DNA from: Siphonodentalium dalli
Taxonomy: Eukaryota; Mollusca; Scaphopoda; Gadilida; Siphonodentaliidae
NCBI GenBank assembly: GCA_032622095.1
Contig: CP136066.1
Span: 150,362,224 to 150,426,223 of the forward strand
Direction of reading: 5' to 3'
DNA length: 64,000 bases
The notes beneath the pieces were generated by a model, which was not told the origin of the DNA, searched no databases, and saw only the letters and a list, made by a program, of their open reading frames with translations. Shown one piece after another: positions 1-8,996 of the stretch. A program made the translations under genes and the position numbers. Every line of letters starts with the position of its first letter. Within the stretch, counting starts at the first letter, position 1.

Positions 1-160
1 TATGAGAATAACATACTGTTTATGCGATATTTCTTATTTATATACGGACAAAGCATGTCTACATTTTGATGTTCTTTCTGTTTGTGGCGGTTTTTGACGG
101 GTGGAAATATTTTGACAGGATACCCACCGCCAAGGCCAACCGTACCTTTAAGTGGTCAAT
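1..160. repeat. Dispersed repeat in gene A intron 1 (inverted copy at 23.9 kb)
   Basis: About 155 bp here match the reverse complement of 23905-24060 with only scattered differences. A degenerate third copy lies at 24280-24360 in the opposite orientation to the second, so the 23.9-24.36 kb segment may be a foldback element. The tail at 168-183 (GGGCATTACTGTATG) matches the end of the hairpin repeat at 28.5 kb. Confidence 0.7.
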
Positions 161-193
161 TATACTTTGGGCATTACTGTATGAAAAACATAC

Positions 194-1018
194 CTGACTA
201 GGTTCCTGTTTGTTCGATTCGACGCACAATTCACCTTTCCCAGACTTCACTCTAGAATACTGTATCTTCATCTTTAGTTCATGTTTAATCAAAGGAATAA
301 GAGACCCACTTTTCATAGCATCAGAAGCAGCGGTAGCGAGAATGTCATCATCCAAACCCGAGAGATCTATCAGATCTGAATTAGAAGAGCTGCACGCTGA
401 ATCCATGCTCAGTCGGCGTGATTCTTCTTTTGCTTCGGTAAGCTCAATGGCTGATGTCAGGGGACAATATACTGAGCCATCTTGACGAACATCACATTTA
501 TGGGTCCTAGGAATAGAACCGCCTTCCTTGTTTGGCACGCGGGTGTGAATATGTGGTTCTGCGTCGTCATGAAATTGTGATGATGAACAGTTTTCGTGTG
601 ATGAATGAACTTCGTGCGTGTAGGTGGTTAGGTCTAATGAATCTCCAAGCAAAACGTCAGAAAAGAGTAAAGTATCAATGTCCGGTATAAGTAGATCAAT
701 AGGAAAATCAGCGACTAGACTATCATATTGCTCTGGCGATGATTCCACCCCGTGACCTGGATTGTCCCCAGAACTATTGGTTTGGGAATAAACTGGGTAA
801 CTGTCGCGTTGATAGTCCGTTCTGGTGGAATTTTGGCACGTTTTGATGTTCGTTGGTTTGGAGGTAGACTTAACCTGGCAATCAGGCAGACATCTCGTTG
901 TGTCTTCACTGAGAAGTCCGAGTGTTTTGTGTTCACTACAAAGAGACGAATTCGTTGTGGCATCTTGACCCTTCATCGTGTTGGGTGTGGTCGTAGGCTT
1001 GTCAATTATCATCATCAT
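194..1018 (-). CDS. bZIP gene A, exon 1 (Fos/ATF3-like N-terminal region, partial gene)
   Basis: First coding exon, 275 codons, of a bZIP transcription factor whose remaining exons lie beyond the left window edge. The start is the first of three consecutive ATG codons at 1016-1018. The exon ends in CAG before a GTATGT donor at 193. The N-terminal two thirds is Ser/Asp/Glu/Thr-rich and acidic, as in an activation domain. Residues near 230-265 carry the motif SLIPLIKHELKMKI followed by a GKGEL stretch, which also occurs in genes B, C and D and resembles the N-terminal LTPxVKEEL motif of ATF3. The basic region and zipper are not visible, so the bZIP assignment rests on the paralogues. It is the longest N-terminus of the four. 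Its intron begins with a repeat also found in intron 1 of gene C. Confidence 0.75.
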
Positions 1019-3586
1019 GTTAGGTCATGCGGTATACACTAGTAGTTGAACCCTGAAAACAATAATTTAAAACGTTATACAATGTCCACAAAGTGACGCA
1101 TACCAGCACCTATACAGATGCACCGATGACACAGAAGACATAAGCACGATCGAGACAAGAAGTTAAACACAGACATACTACCGAAGTGGATGTTTATGTC
1201 CATATTGAGATTAGAACTCGTCCACAGTGATTTACTATATATGCTGCATGACTGTAAAAAAGATGGGACTTTATCTTCCTGGACTACACTTCCAACAACA
1301 ACAACAACAACAACAACAACCATAATACAATAACCATAACATGACATTAACAGTGACCACAAAGACAGACACAGGGACCCAATGAACTCGCAGTGGATAC
1401 ACGTGCAAAAATAGAAGTCTTTCAAAACATCTCCGCTAAGAATGTGGAGAGATAGATCAACTTTGTTCTTATATCCAATAACGGAACTTCGCGTGATGAA
1501 ATCGTTGTTTATATATGTAAACAAAAAATGTAACAGTGCTTTGTCAACAAACATCACCAATTGTGTGGTAAGTTCAAACAATTTTGTCTGAATATGGTTT
1601 TCAGAATATCTTTCAACCGCGTTGGCATTTTCCAATGTTTATCGTATTGATTAAAGGGACGGGAAGCCTTCTTTGTAGATTATAATTTAGAAATAACATT
1701 TTCTTGAGGATATACTAATAGTATAGCATAATGATGATATGAATGCAATAATATGCACACAAAAACACGCTTTGTGTCAGAGAAAATGCATATTTTATCC
1801 TGGTAACTTGTGTCTAACAGAGAACGATTATTTTATAGACCGGAGTGTACCATGTTGTGTACATGTATATGGAAAATGCAGGGAAGAGAGCCAGGAACCT
1901 GTTGATATAATTATAATAACATCGTGTGACTGATAATAGAGTTACTTCTCTTCCGCTAAGAATTTTAGTTCAGGCGATTTGGATGGGAACGTCAGTCGAT
2001 TGATTCCACAACAATATGATTATTAGCGCACGAGACACTCCGTATATCATTTCGGCCCGAATTGTACAAATATAGAAATGAGTACTACATGTACTAGTAC
2101 ACGTTGTCACAGCTTCCGCTAAAAGTTTGCAAACCGAACACACAATGCGGCATTGCAGTGGGCCCGGGAGTGGGCGTCAGACAACATCGAATTTTAATCT
2201 TATAAATGTTTATAAAATCTGAGAAATTCACTAACACCAAAATAACCATCCGTATTAATAGTTTGTTTTTCTTTCAGTGCTTAAACATGCATTTGTCACT
2301 TAAATTAACCAATGTAACGCCCTGTATAAATGATACATGTATAGTTATAAACTACATGCAATGACTTAATACGATACGGCATCTTTGTCAGAAGCACAAC
2401 ATAATCATAATATGTCCTAATTATGGACAAGTTCCCGAGCATATAATTATCTATAGGCACAGTTTGGGATGGAATCATTGGAATGTCTACTTGCATGCAT
2501 ACACGCATGTTTTGTTTGACTATATATAATCATTCGAGAACTGAAGCTAAAAGACAGAACAACCTGAACGTTAATCAGTTAATTTATGCACTTACCTTCA
2601 CGTTGAATTCCTATATGTAAAGTTCTTAGGCGTGTGGGACAGACACGTGCCTTCTAGTTTACATTCAATCCACGTGACCAAACCTTGTAATGCGGTGCGT
2701 AGTTATAATTAGACTTGGAATTTCCCACGTTGTTTTTGTTATTTATAGATCTCGCGTAACTGGGCGGAGCTAACTTACATTGCATGCTCAGCTTTCTAAA
2801 ATGAATAATAAGTAAGCCCAACTTAACTGTCAAATTATAGGAATACAATGAATGGATCCGAGCTTCCACATTATTGCACAACACCAACAGGGAATTACAA
2901 TAACATCAAATCCGTCTTCAGACTAATACGCAGAATATATCCCGACTCCCGTCAACTTCACTGACTTTCCCGTTAAAGCTGCAAATCATCCAGACAGCTC
3001 TGGTGGCAGGGGTGGGATTTGATTGATATATCATATATCAACTATTAGGAAATTGTTTGCCCAAAACAAAAACCGGAAATTTCTGCGAGTATAAAATAGG
3101 GCTCGCGACCATGTTATACATGTACATGTTCCAGTTAACTAGTGTCTGCTCAATATTGCTTGAAACGCCAATGCTTGTTAGATAAATCCATATCAATTGA
3201 TCGAATTATATATCCACCGTGCAGAAACACTCAGCCGACTTGTAATAAGTTGTTTTATTTTCTCGGATTTCGGAATAAAAAATATTTAAAAAACAACAAC
3301 CCAAAGAAATGAGTATATGGTATAGCTTTGGAATCTGCATGGAACGGGCATTCTAATTTCTCACAATATAGAAGTCAGTCGAGCAATCATAAAATGATAA
3401 TAAGAATGGTATGTTCGTAATTCAATTCCTGTTTTCATTCCCACTATAAGCATAGAAATTAGGATAAATGTACAATATTTTCATCTATCCAGAAAAGGGA
3501 CGGTCAATTGAAAAATAACCCAACATTATATTGTGCCTTTAAATTTATTGTATAATATTTGATAAATTATCGCCCATAACAATTAA
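1019..3586. other. Intergenic DNA between gene A and gene B
   Basis: No supported gene. It holds a short CAA microsatellite near 1290-1322 and AT-rich DNA. The promoter and 5'UTR of gene A should lie in the first few hundred bases. A TGACGCA heptamer at 1094-1100 is only a weak CRE/AP-1-like match. Confidence 0.5.
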
Positions 3587-4055
3587 AGGTACTCAACCCG
3601 ATAAAACTCCTCTCAATTACTATTTCAATGGCTTCGGGGGTCAAAAATATTTGATTCGAGTCGAGGAAGTCAACCATCAAAGCTCAGATTTGTTAGATAT
3701 CGATTTTAGAAATCTATTATTTTTCATTATCGGGAATACTATCTGGCCCAGAACTCAGTCAAAATTGCGTTAAAATTACCACTTGATTTTAGAGTTATTC
3801 ATCCTTGTCTGTTTGAATAGATTTGGAGTACACATCCAGAGCAGATTACGGCAGTTATTAGTACCCATCTCGAGAACATAACAAATTTGAAAAATCAATA
3901 TCTAATAACTCTGAGCTTTGTTTGATGGGTTCCTCGACTCGAATCAAATATTTTTTACCCCCAAAGCCAAAGAAATAGTAATATAGGACCCTCTGATCGG
4001 ATTGTTGTTGTTGGAATCTGTTGAGATGGGGACCCTCTTTACGGGTTGAGTACCT
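3587..4055. mobile_element. TTAA-flanked MITE, family AGGTACTCAA (copy 1)
   Basis: The element starts AGGTACTCAACCCG and ends CGGGTTGAGTACCT, a perfect terminal inverted repeat. It is flanked by TTAA at 3583-3586 and 4056-4059. The interior is also inverted: a segment including ATTTGATTCGAGTCGAGG occurs near both ends. The TTAA target and non-coding interior fit a piggyBac-type MITE. Other copies are at 30591-31070, 38859-39234, 59231-59575, and partial ones end at 23728 and 62690. Confidence 0.75.
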
Positions 4056-4342
4056 TTAAGCTTATATATACAACTGTATCTATATGTGTTGTAAAACATG
4101 TTCCAGTTCACAAGTACGACACAAATAATTTTGGATATAACGTCATCCAATTGTTTTTTAGAAAGTCGAAATTCTCTGTTTCCTCCACTGTTTCGCCATG
4201 CTGATAGTCTTCTCCGAGTGAACTCAATACCATTCCATCCCTATACAGACAACACATGTTATAGTTTGATACCTCAATGCTATACATGCCTATACGGTTT
4301 TTTCACGACAAAACGAAATAATTTGTGGAATTACTGCACACA

Positions 4343-4504
4343 TCATTTCCCAGATCCGTTTTGGTTCTCGGATTTGGCACAATTTAACTGTCGACACAAC
4401 ATAATCCGGTGCTGAACAATGGACGTCAGTTTCTTTTTCTCTGCACGTAGTCTTTCGAGTTCAGCAACAAGGTCCTTGTTCATTTTTTCCAACTTTTTTA
4501 TTTC
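4343..4504 (-). CDS. bZIP gene B, exon 3 (leucine zipper, C-terminus)
   Basis: Final coding exon: 53 codons plus stop. A TTTCAG acceptor ends at 4505 and the exon opens in phase 0 with EIKKLEKMNKDL. Leucines at heptad spacing (exon residues 5, 12, 19 and 26) form four zipper turns, followed by VQHRIMLC, the position where Fos and ATF3 have an HRPxC block. Joined to exon 2 (14751-14858), the spacing between the basic-region Asn and the first zipper Leu matches ATF3. The intron between them is about 10.2 kb because it holds the palindromic Polinton-like element and LINE debris. The gene model totals about 210 residues. Confidence 0.8.
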   Translation of the reverse strand, partial: EIKKLEKMNKDLVAELERLRAEKKKLTSIVQHRIMLCRQLNCAKSENQNGSGK

Positions 4505-4765
4505 CTGAAAGTATAAAAAAACCCAGATGAGACTATCTAGAGTTATCACCCAGAACAAACATCGAACGGACGGACGTTATGATAACCATGCTTAGTCAAA
4601 CCGATAACAACACTGACAGTAAATTCCAATAATGACAATGGTCCCAGATGGATATAGAAAACGTTTGAACTAATGATTAATCTGTCACACTTGGCAGAGT
4701 TCCAATAGTGAATATTTGACCGACATGTGCGAGTAAAGAGGGGGGATATATAAAACAGACAGGGT

Positions 4766-4812
4766 CAGGGGGGGGGGGGGTGAAAACAAAAATTTCCGGC
4801 ACATATGCCGGG
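4766..4812 (+). repeat. Left half of an inverted repeat surrounding the palindromic element
   Basis: CAGGG plus a G-run followed by an A-rich stretch and CCGGCACATATGCC is matched, inverted and diverged, by 11562-11607. Together they look like the ends of an older CAGGG-starting (hAT-like) non-autonomous element into which the palindrome inserted. No clean 8-bp target duplication is visible. Confidence 0.4.
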
Positions 4813-4901
4813 GTGGGTGGGTGGTCAAAGCCACCAACAAGCAATTTTTTCCGCAACTAAAAAAAAAAAATCCTGCTTGTTTTTTAGTGTTTTGGCAATG
4901 A

Positions 4902-4907
4902 GTTGGG
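4902..4907. repeat. 6-bp target site duplication (left), GTTGGG
   Basis: GTTGGG directly precedes the first base of the palindromic element and is repeated exactly at 11193-11198, directly after its last base. Confidence 0.85.
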
Positions 4908-5445
4908 AGTAGTATATATAGAGCTGTCTCGCCCCCAAGCGAGGTTCAACCGTTCAACCAATGTTTACATAACACGTTGCTATGTTGTGTTGTTAAGGGG
5001 GTGTTTAAATTTAAAGGTAGACAATGGGTTTAAAGGGACAACAATTGAATTTAAATGGATGTTATTGAAATGGATTTAAAGGGAAAGATATAAGAATGAA
5101 TCGGGTCATTGAATTTAATGAGTGTGTTGAATGGGTTGTAATTGATAGAGTATACAAGAATGAATCGGGTCATTGAAACTGTTTCGAATGAGATCGGGTC
5201 AGTGATTTATCTAGCGGGAGGTATAATTGAAAGACAGATATATAAGAATTTGCTTTGTGCGAACGCATAGCTGAATTAGATAGGATCTTGCATGGGATAA
5301 CATTTATATCGAGGGATGTCTAATTTATGGAACAGTATTTTTTAACAAGATGGCTATCAGATCGGTTTGAGATTGACACGTAAATGAATACTGTTTTCTA
5401 TAAATATAATTATACCGAGTAATCTTTAGGGCGAATTTTATCAAT
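4908..5445. other. Left terminal non-coding region of the palindromic element
   Basis: AT-rich DNA with short direct repeats: AGAATGAATCGGGTCATTGA occurs twice near 5092 and 5157, and TTTAAAGGG recurs. It lies between the terminus and the first ORF, where a protein-primed replication origin and promoter would be expected. That role is inference from Polinton biology. The mirror copy is 10655-11192. Confidence 0.5.
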
Positions 5446-5712
5446 ATGGAGTTTCCTAAAACATCGTTAGAGTGCATACGATTGTTATACATAAGCTCAG
5501 ATAACGAGTCGGATTTCGAAGCCGAATATGAATCAAATTCGGATTTCTGGCTTGAATTCGATGGTGGAATGTATGCCGAATGTTACGAGTCAATATCTAG
5601 CGAGTCAGAGCGTGAATTAGCATGGGAAACTGATTGGGCCGTCCAAGTAATCGAATGGCAAGATCAGTCCTCATCCGATGACAGTGGGTACGAAGCGGAC
5701 GATGACGAATGA
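5446..5712 (+). CDS. Small acidic protein, left arm copy (unknown function)
   Basis: An 88-residue ORF reading inward from the element terminus; an identical copy is at 10388-10654 on the other strand. It is strongly acidic and Ser-rich, with five Trp, and ends in a block SSSDDSGYEADDDE. It has no signal peptide, membrane segment or zinc motif. I do not recognise the family. Small acidic accessory proteins near a genome end are known in adenoviruses and adintoviruses, so an early or regulatory protein is possible, but no LxCxE motif is present (LECIR is only superficially similar). The identical arms give no test of codon constraint. Confidence 0.5.
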   Translation: MEFPKTSLECIRLLYISSDNESDFEAEYESNSDFWLEFDGGMYAECYESISSESERELAWETDWAVQVIEWQDQSSSDDSGYEADDDE

Positions 5713-5789
5713 ATACAGCGAAAAAGAAAAACTCGGGATTCTTTTGAACCCCCAACTATCAATTATTATTAGTTATATTCGACAATCGC

Positions 5790-5875
5790 TCGGTTGATTC
5801 AGTTGGTTAGGACTCCAAGCAGATATTTCGTCACAGGTCGAGCAAGTCGTGGGTTCAAACAGAGAGATAGTGGTC
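5790..5875 (+). ncRNA. tRNA-like / Pol III box-containing segment, left arm
   Basis: GTTGATTCAGTTGGTTAGGA resembles a tRNA D-arm/A-box, and about 55 nt later GTGGGTTCAAAC resembles a T-arm/B-box. A full cloverleaf does not fold by eye, and no T-run terminator follows closely. It may be a decayed tRNA-derived SINE or a Pol III promoter relic. The mirror copy is 10225-10310. Confidence 0.3.
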
Positions 5876-6072
5876 GACAAGTTTGAACATAACCTCTGGG
5901 CGCCTCTGGTTTACATATATCACGTGGTTTCAGCCACCAAGGTAGAGTTTATCCCTGTAGCAGAAGGTGACCGTATGTGATCGAAAACATGAATGATACG
6001 AAATATTCGTAGCAAAACGGTTCTATAGGGGCGGCTAGTATCACGAAGGGGGAGATATTATAGAGAAGATAA

Positions 6073-6423
6073 ATGAGATATATTGAAGTAACCAAACTAT
6101 TAGCGGATATCGCAGATAAGAAGATACCGTTGATATATATTGGTACTATAAAAGGAATATATAACGCTGTTATATTACGAACACCAATATTAGATGAAAG
6201 AATAAAGACAAATAAACAGTTAGTGTATCAACATTTGCTTTATTCGACTCCAAGAATAAGAGGTTTATTGCAGTTAATCATCGATTGTCATCGTCGTCAT
6301 CTTGCTCAGATTCTTGAGAGGAATCCACCTGTTTATCATTTTTGTCCTTACTTTCATTTCTCATGTACTCCATCAGGAGGGGTTTATATGTCCTCAATGA
6401 AATCCGAACGGCAGGGAGTATAG
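6073..6423 (+). CDS. Doubtful 116-residue ORF, left arm
   Basis: Reads inward and overlaps the 3' end of the zinc-finger ORF on the opposite strand by about 146 nt. The first 60 residues (MRYIEVTKLLADIADKKIPL onward) look protein-like and lie outside the overlap. The last third is antisense to a conserved coding sequence. There is no recognised domain. It may be a short real gene ending earlier in an ancestor, or chance. Mirror copy at 9677-10027. Confidence 0.25.
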   Translation: MRYIEVTKLLADIADKKIPLIYIGTIKGIYNAVILRTPILDERIKTNKQLVYQHLLYSTPRIRGLLQLIIDCHRRHLAQILERNPPVYHFCPYFHFSCTPSGGVYMSSMKSERQGV

Positions 6424-7144
6424 CATAGCCATCATCTAGCATCTTATACACACGATCCATGATCTTGATATGAGTTTTCCCACCACTAACTTCAAGTAAA
6501 TTCTGTATAAATGCAGCGTATATGTTTAAGAAACGCCTCTCATACTCGGGACGTATCTTCACTTTCGATTTTTCTTCAGCCTCTTCTTCCGTCAATCCTT
6601 TCTTCATATAACCTTCAACTAATTCATCTAATTCTGCTTTATTGTCATCTTGGGCCTGTAACCACACCTCTTCGAAATAATCATTTTCTTTTTCAGTCGG
6701 AAGTTTTAATATTTGTCTGTCCTGGTCCGGAATTAATTCTATTTTATTTGTGTCAGTTTTCTGTTTTTTATTATTCACCTGTACATTTTCAATTGATTCT
6801 CTTTTCTTCCTATCAGAACACCAATTTTTAATGTGCCTTTGTACATCATGGTGGGTCTCAAACACGACACCACAATCGTCACAGCTTGGCATGATGTCGT
6901 CTTCGCTTTCAGAGTCGTATTCCTCCTGTGACAATAGCCCAGGGTATGTAGTTTCACTGATATTATCTTTCTTTTGATGCGTTATCACCTCGACGGGCTC
7001 ATCAAGACTACTGTTATTTGGTAATATGCTTTCTTGTTTTATACTCTTCTGTGTCAGCACATTACTACGCAGTCGCAAATTTTCTGGAGTATTCGTTTTT
7101 AAGTCAACTACGAGATAACCAAAATGGTTGATTGGTAGCTTCAT
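6278..7144 (-). CDS. Zinc-finger C-terminal part of the packaging-ATPase gene, left arm
   Basis: A 288-codon frame identical to 8956-9822. The ATG at its start lies inside the ATPase ORF and is probably not a real initiator: residues 8-30 carry the YLVVDL...LRLR block that normally closes A32-type ATPases, so this frame continues the ATPase after a one-base frame change at the A-run 7121-7124. It also has a C2HC finger (C88, C91, H104, C109), a Lys-rich segment, a helical acidic/charged domain and an acidic Asp-rich tail. AATAAA signals on the minus strand follow at 6264-6269 and 6239-6244. I do not know its function; DNA or RNA binding is likely from the finger. Confidence 0.65.
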   Translation of the reverse strand: MKLPINHFGYLVVDLKTNTPENLRLRSNVLTQKSIKQESILPNNSSLDEPVEVITHQKKDNISETTYPGLLSQEEYDSESEDDIMPSCDDCGVVFETHHDVQRHIKNWCSDRKKRESIENVQVNNKKQKTDTNKIELIPDQDRQILKLPTEKENDYFEEVWLQAQDDNKAELDELVEGYMKKGLTEEEAEEKSKVKIRPEYERRFLNIYAAFIQNLLEVSGGKTHIKIMDRVYKMLDDGYAILPAVRISLRTYKPLLMEYMRNESKDKNDKQVDSSQESEQDDDDDNR

Positions 7145-7928
7145 TGAAATGGGACATAAAGTGTTGTGTTTTCTCTGGATACATTTGACGAGCTAGAGTC
7201 ATTACCTGTATTTTATCTATAGGGTTGTTGAATAGAATCAAGTAGTGGCAATTTCTCCGTTGGGTAGGGTCCTTGTTATAGTACAGAGATTGATTAATCG
7301 CAACCACTGATATACCCAAATGGTGACTGCCTTCAGTGAACAATTCAGTAACCCGCGAATCCTTGGATGCCGTAGACATAAGGTCATCAAGTACAATCAG
7401 ACATTTTTTTCCAGAATGAATGAGGGTGTCCAAGTTAGTCGGAAGACCTTGTATAAACTGGACAGATGTCGCGACTGTGTCCTTGATTTCATCGTATAAT
7501 GGCTGCCAGTACTTATAGAACCAAATTATTTTCTCGGGTGAAGGCTGTATAGTCGCTGAACAATTTTGAAGTATACTCTTAAGCAAGTGTGTTTTGCCGC
7601 AAGAAGTGGGTCCCGAAATCCACGCGGTAAATGGATGCCTGAATTTGAAGTCATCCTGTCGCGCGCCACCACTGCTTTCTCTATAAGGTTGTTGTTGTAG
7701 TTGTTGTTGTTGTAGTTGTTGTTGTTGTTGGTGTTGTTGTCGAGAGTGTTTGAACTTTATATGCCGTTTTAAACTATCTGGCCATACATATTCAATTGAA
7801 CATGTTTCACACTGATGCTTCATCCTTGACTGATCTGAGGGCACTGAGTCTTTTCCAGATAAAAGAGAGCCTTTTATGACAGGAAGAACAATATCTATTA
7901 ATCGAGTTTTCAGTTCCAGATTTTGCAT
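7104..7928 (-). CDS. A32/FtsK-HerA-like packaging ATPase with C2H2 finger, left arm (frame broken near its end)
   Basis: A 274-codon frame transcribed outward from the element centre. It has a C2H2 finger (C40, C43, H56, H61), a polyQ tract at about 64-80, Walker A GPTSCGKT at 106-113, Walker B CLIVLDD at 176-182, a FTEGSHH..VVAINQ segment at 197-213 and LARQMYP at 245-251. This motif order is that of the genome-packaging ATPases of Polintons, adintoviruses and polinton-like viruses, which would pump linear DNA into a capsid using ATP. The frame ends early after PFWLSRS. The expected continuation is in the next frame beyond the 4-base run at 7121-7124, where one base too many is present. The right arm has the identical break. 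Confidence 0.75.
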   Translation of the reverse strand: MQNLELKTRLIDIVLPVIKGSLLSGKDSVPSDQSRMKHQCETCSIEYVWPDSLKRHIKFKHSRQQHQQQQQLQQQQLQQQPYRESSGGARQDDFKFRHPFTAWISGPTSCGKTHLLKSILQNCSATIQPSPEKIIWFYKYWQPLYDEIKDTVATSVQFIQGLPTNLDTLIHSGKKCLIVLDDLMSTASKDSRVTELFTEGSHHLGISVVAINQSLYYNKDPTQRRNCHYLILFNNPIDKIQVMTLARQMYPEKTQHFMSHFNEATNQPFWLSRS

Positions 7929-8171
7929 CTAGTATGGTGCCGCAGTGTCCTAATTTGATTTTGGGCGGTGCCGACGTGTCTGAGTGCTATTGAGTTATAC
8001 ACCACATACTTATTTGCCATACGAAATGTCTTATGTTTTCCCGCTATAACTTATTGCGGGAAAACATAAGACATTTCGTATGGCAAATAAGTATGTGGTG
8101 TATAACTCAATAGCACTCAGACACGTCGGCACCGCCCAAAATCAAATTAGGACACTGCGGCACCATACTAG
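7929..8171. promoter_or_regulatory. Central symmetric intergenic region between the two divergent ATPase genes
   Basis: 243 bp between the two start codons, itself palindromic about base 8050 (CCCGC-TATAA-C-TTAT-TGCGGG, one mismatch at 8045/8055). Any promoter here is identical in both directions and must drive both ATPase copies. There is no spacer between the arms, so the region could extrude a cruciform. Confidence 0.55.
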
Positions 8172-8996
8172 ATGCAAAATCTGGAACTGAAAACTCGATT
8201 AATAGATATTGTTCTTCCTGTCATAAAAGGCTCTCTTTTATCTGGAAAAGACTCAGTGCCCTCAGATCAGTCAAGGATGAAGCATCAGTGTGAAACATGT
8301 TCAATTGAATATGTATGGCCAGATAGTTTAAAACGGCATATAAAGTTCAAACACTCTCGACAACAACACCAACAACAACAACAACTACAACAACAACAAC
8401 TACAACAACAACCTTATAGAGAAAGCAGTGGTGGCGCGCGACAGGATGACTTCAAATTCAGGCATCCATTTACCGCGTGGATTTCGGGACCCACTTCTTG
8501 CGGCAAAACACACTTGCTTAAGAGTATACTTCAAAATTGTTCAGCGACTATACAGCCTTCACCCGAGAAAATAATTTGGTTCTATAAGTACTGGCAGCCA
8601 TTATACGATGAAATCAAGGACACAGTCGCGACATCTGTCCAGTTTATACAAGGTCTTCCGACTAACTTGGACACCCTCATTCATTCTGGAAAAAAATGTC
8701 TGATTGTACTTGATGACCTTATGTCTACGGCATCCAAGGATTCGCGGGTTACTGAATTGTTCACTGAAGGCAGTCACCATTTGGGTATATCAGTGGTTGC
8801 GATTAATCAATCTCTGTACTATAACAAGGACCCTACCCAACGGAGAAATTGCCACTACTTGATTCTATTCAACAACCCTATAGATAAAATACAGGTAATG
8901 ACTCTAGCTCGTCAAATGTATCCAGAGAAAACACAACACTTTATGTCCCATTTCAATGAAGCTACCAATCAACCATTTTGGTTATCTCGTAGTTGA
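8172..8996 (+). CDS. A32/FtsK-HerA-like packaging ATPase with C2H2 finger, right arm (frame broken near its end)
   Basis: Mirror copy of the 7104-7928 gene, identical over all 274 codons, with the same finger, polyQ tract, Walker A (106-113), Walker B (176-182) and LARQMYP motif. The one-base frame change lies in the T-run 8976-8979. Because it occurs in both arms, the change either predates the inverted duplication, was spread by gene conversion, or is a used +1 frameshift site. It starts at an ATG 122 bp from the centre of symmetry. Confidence 0.75.
   Translation: MQNLELKTRLIDIVLPVIKGSLLSGKDSVPSDQSRMKHQCETCSIEYVWPDSLKRHIKFKHSRQQHQQQQQLQQQQLQQQPYRESSGGARQDDFKFRHPFTAWISGPTSCGKTHLLKSILQNCSATIQPSPEKIIWFYKYWQPLYDEIKDTVATSVQFIQGLPTNLDTLIHSGKKCLIVLDDLMSTASKDSRVTELFTEGSHHLGISVVAINQSLYYNKDPTQRRNCHYLILFNNPIDKIQVMTLARQMYPEKTQHFMSHFNEATNQPFWLSRS

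Noticed and set aside
210-1042. Plus-strand frames across gene A exon 1
   Set aside because: Shadow frames of the minus-strand exon.
1075-1635. 186-codon frame on the minus strand upstream of gene A
   Set aside because: Contains a Val run from the CAA microsatellite and no recognisable domain; composition looks random.
5446-5712. LxCxE-type retinoblastoma-binding oncoprotein
   Set aside because: The nearest match, LECIR, lacks the Glu; the assignment cannot be supported.
6511-6977. Hydrophobic frames antisense to the ATPase/zinc-finger gene (mirrored at 9123-9589)
   Set aside because: They lie wholly opposite a conserved coding frame, with no motif of their own.
8956-8958. ATG as a genuine start of a separate zinc-finger gene
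   Set aside because: It lies inside the ATPase frame and the first 30 residues belong to the conserved end of that ATPase; continuation after a frame change is the better reading.
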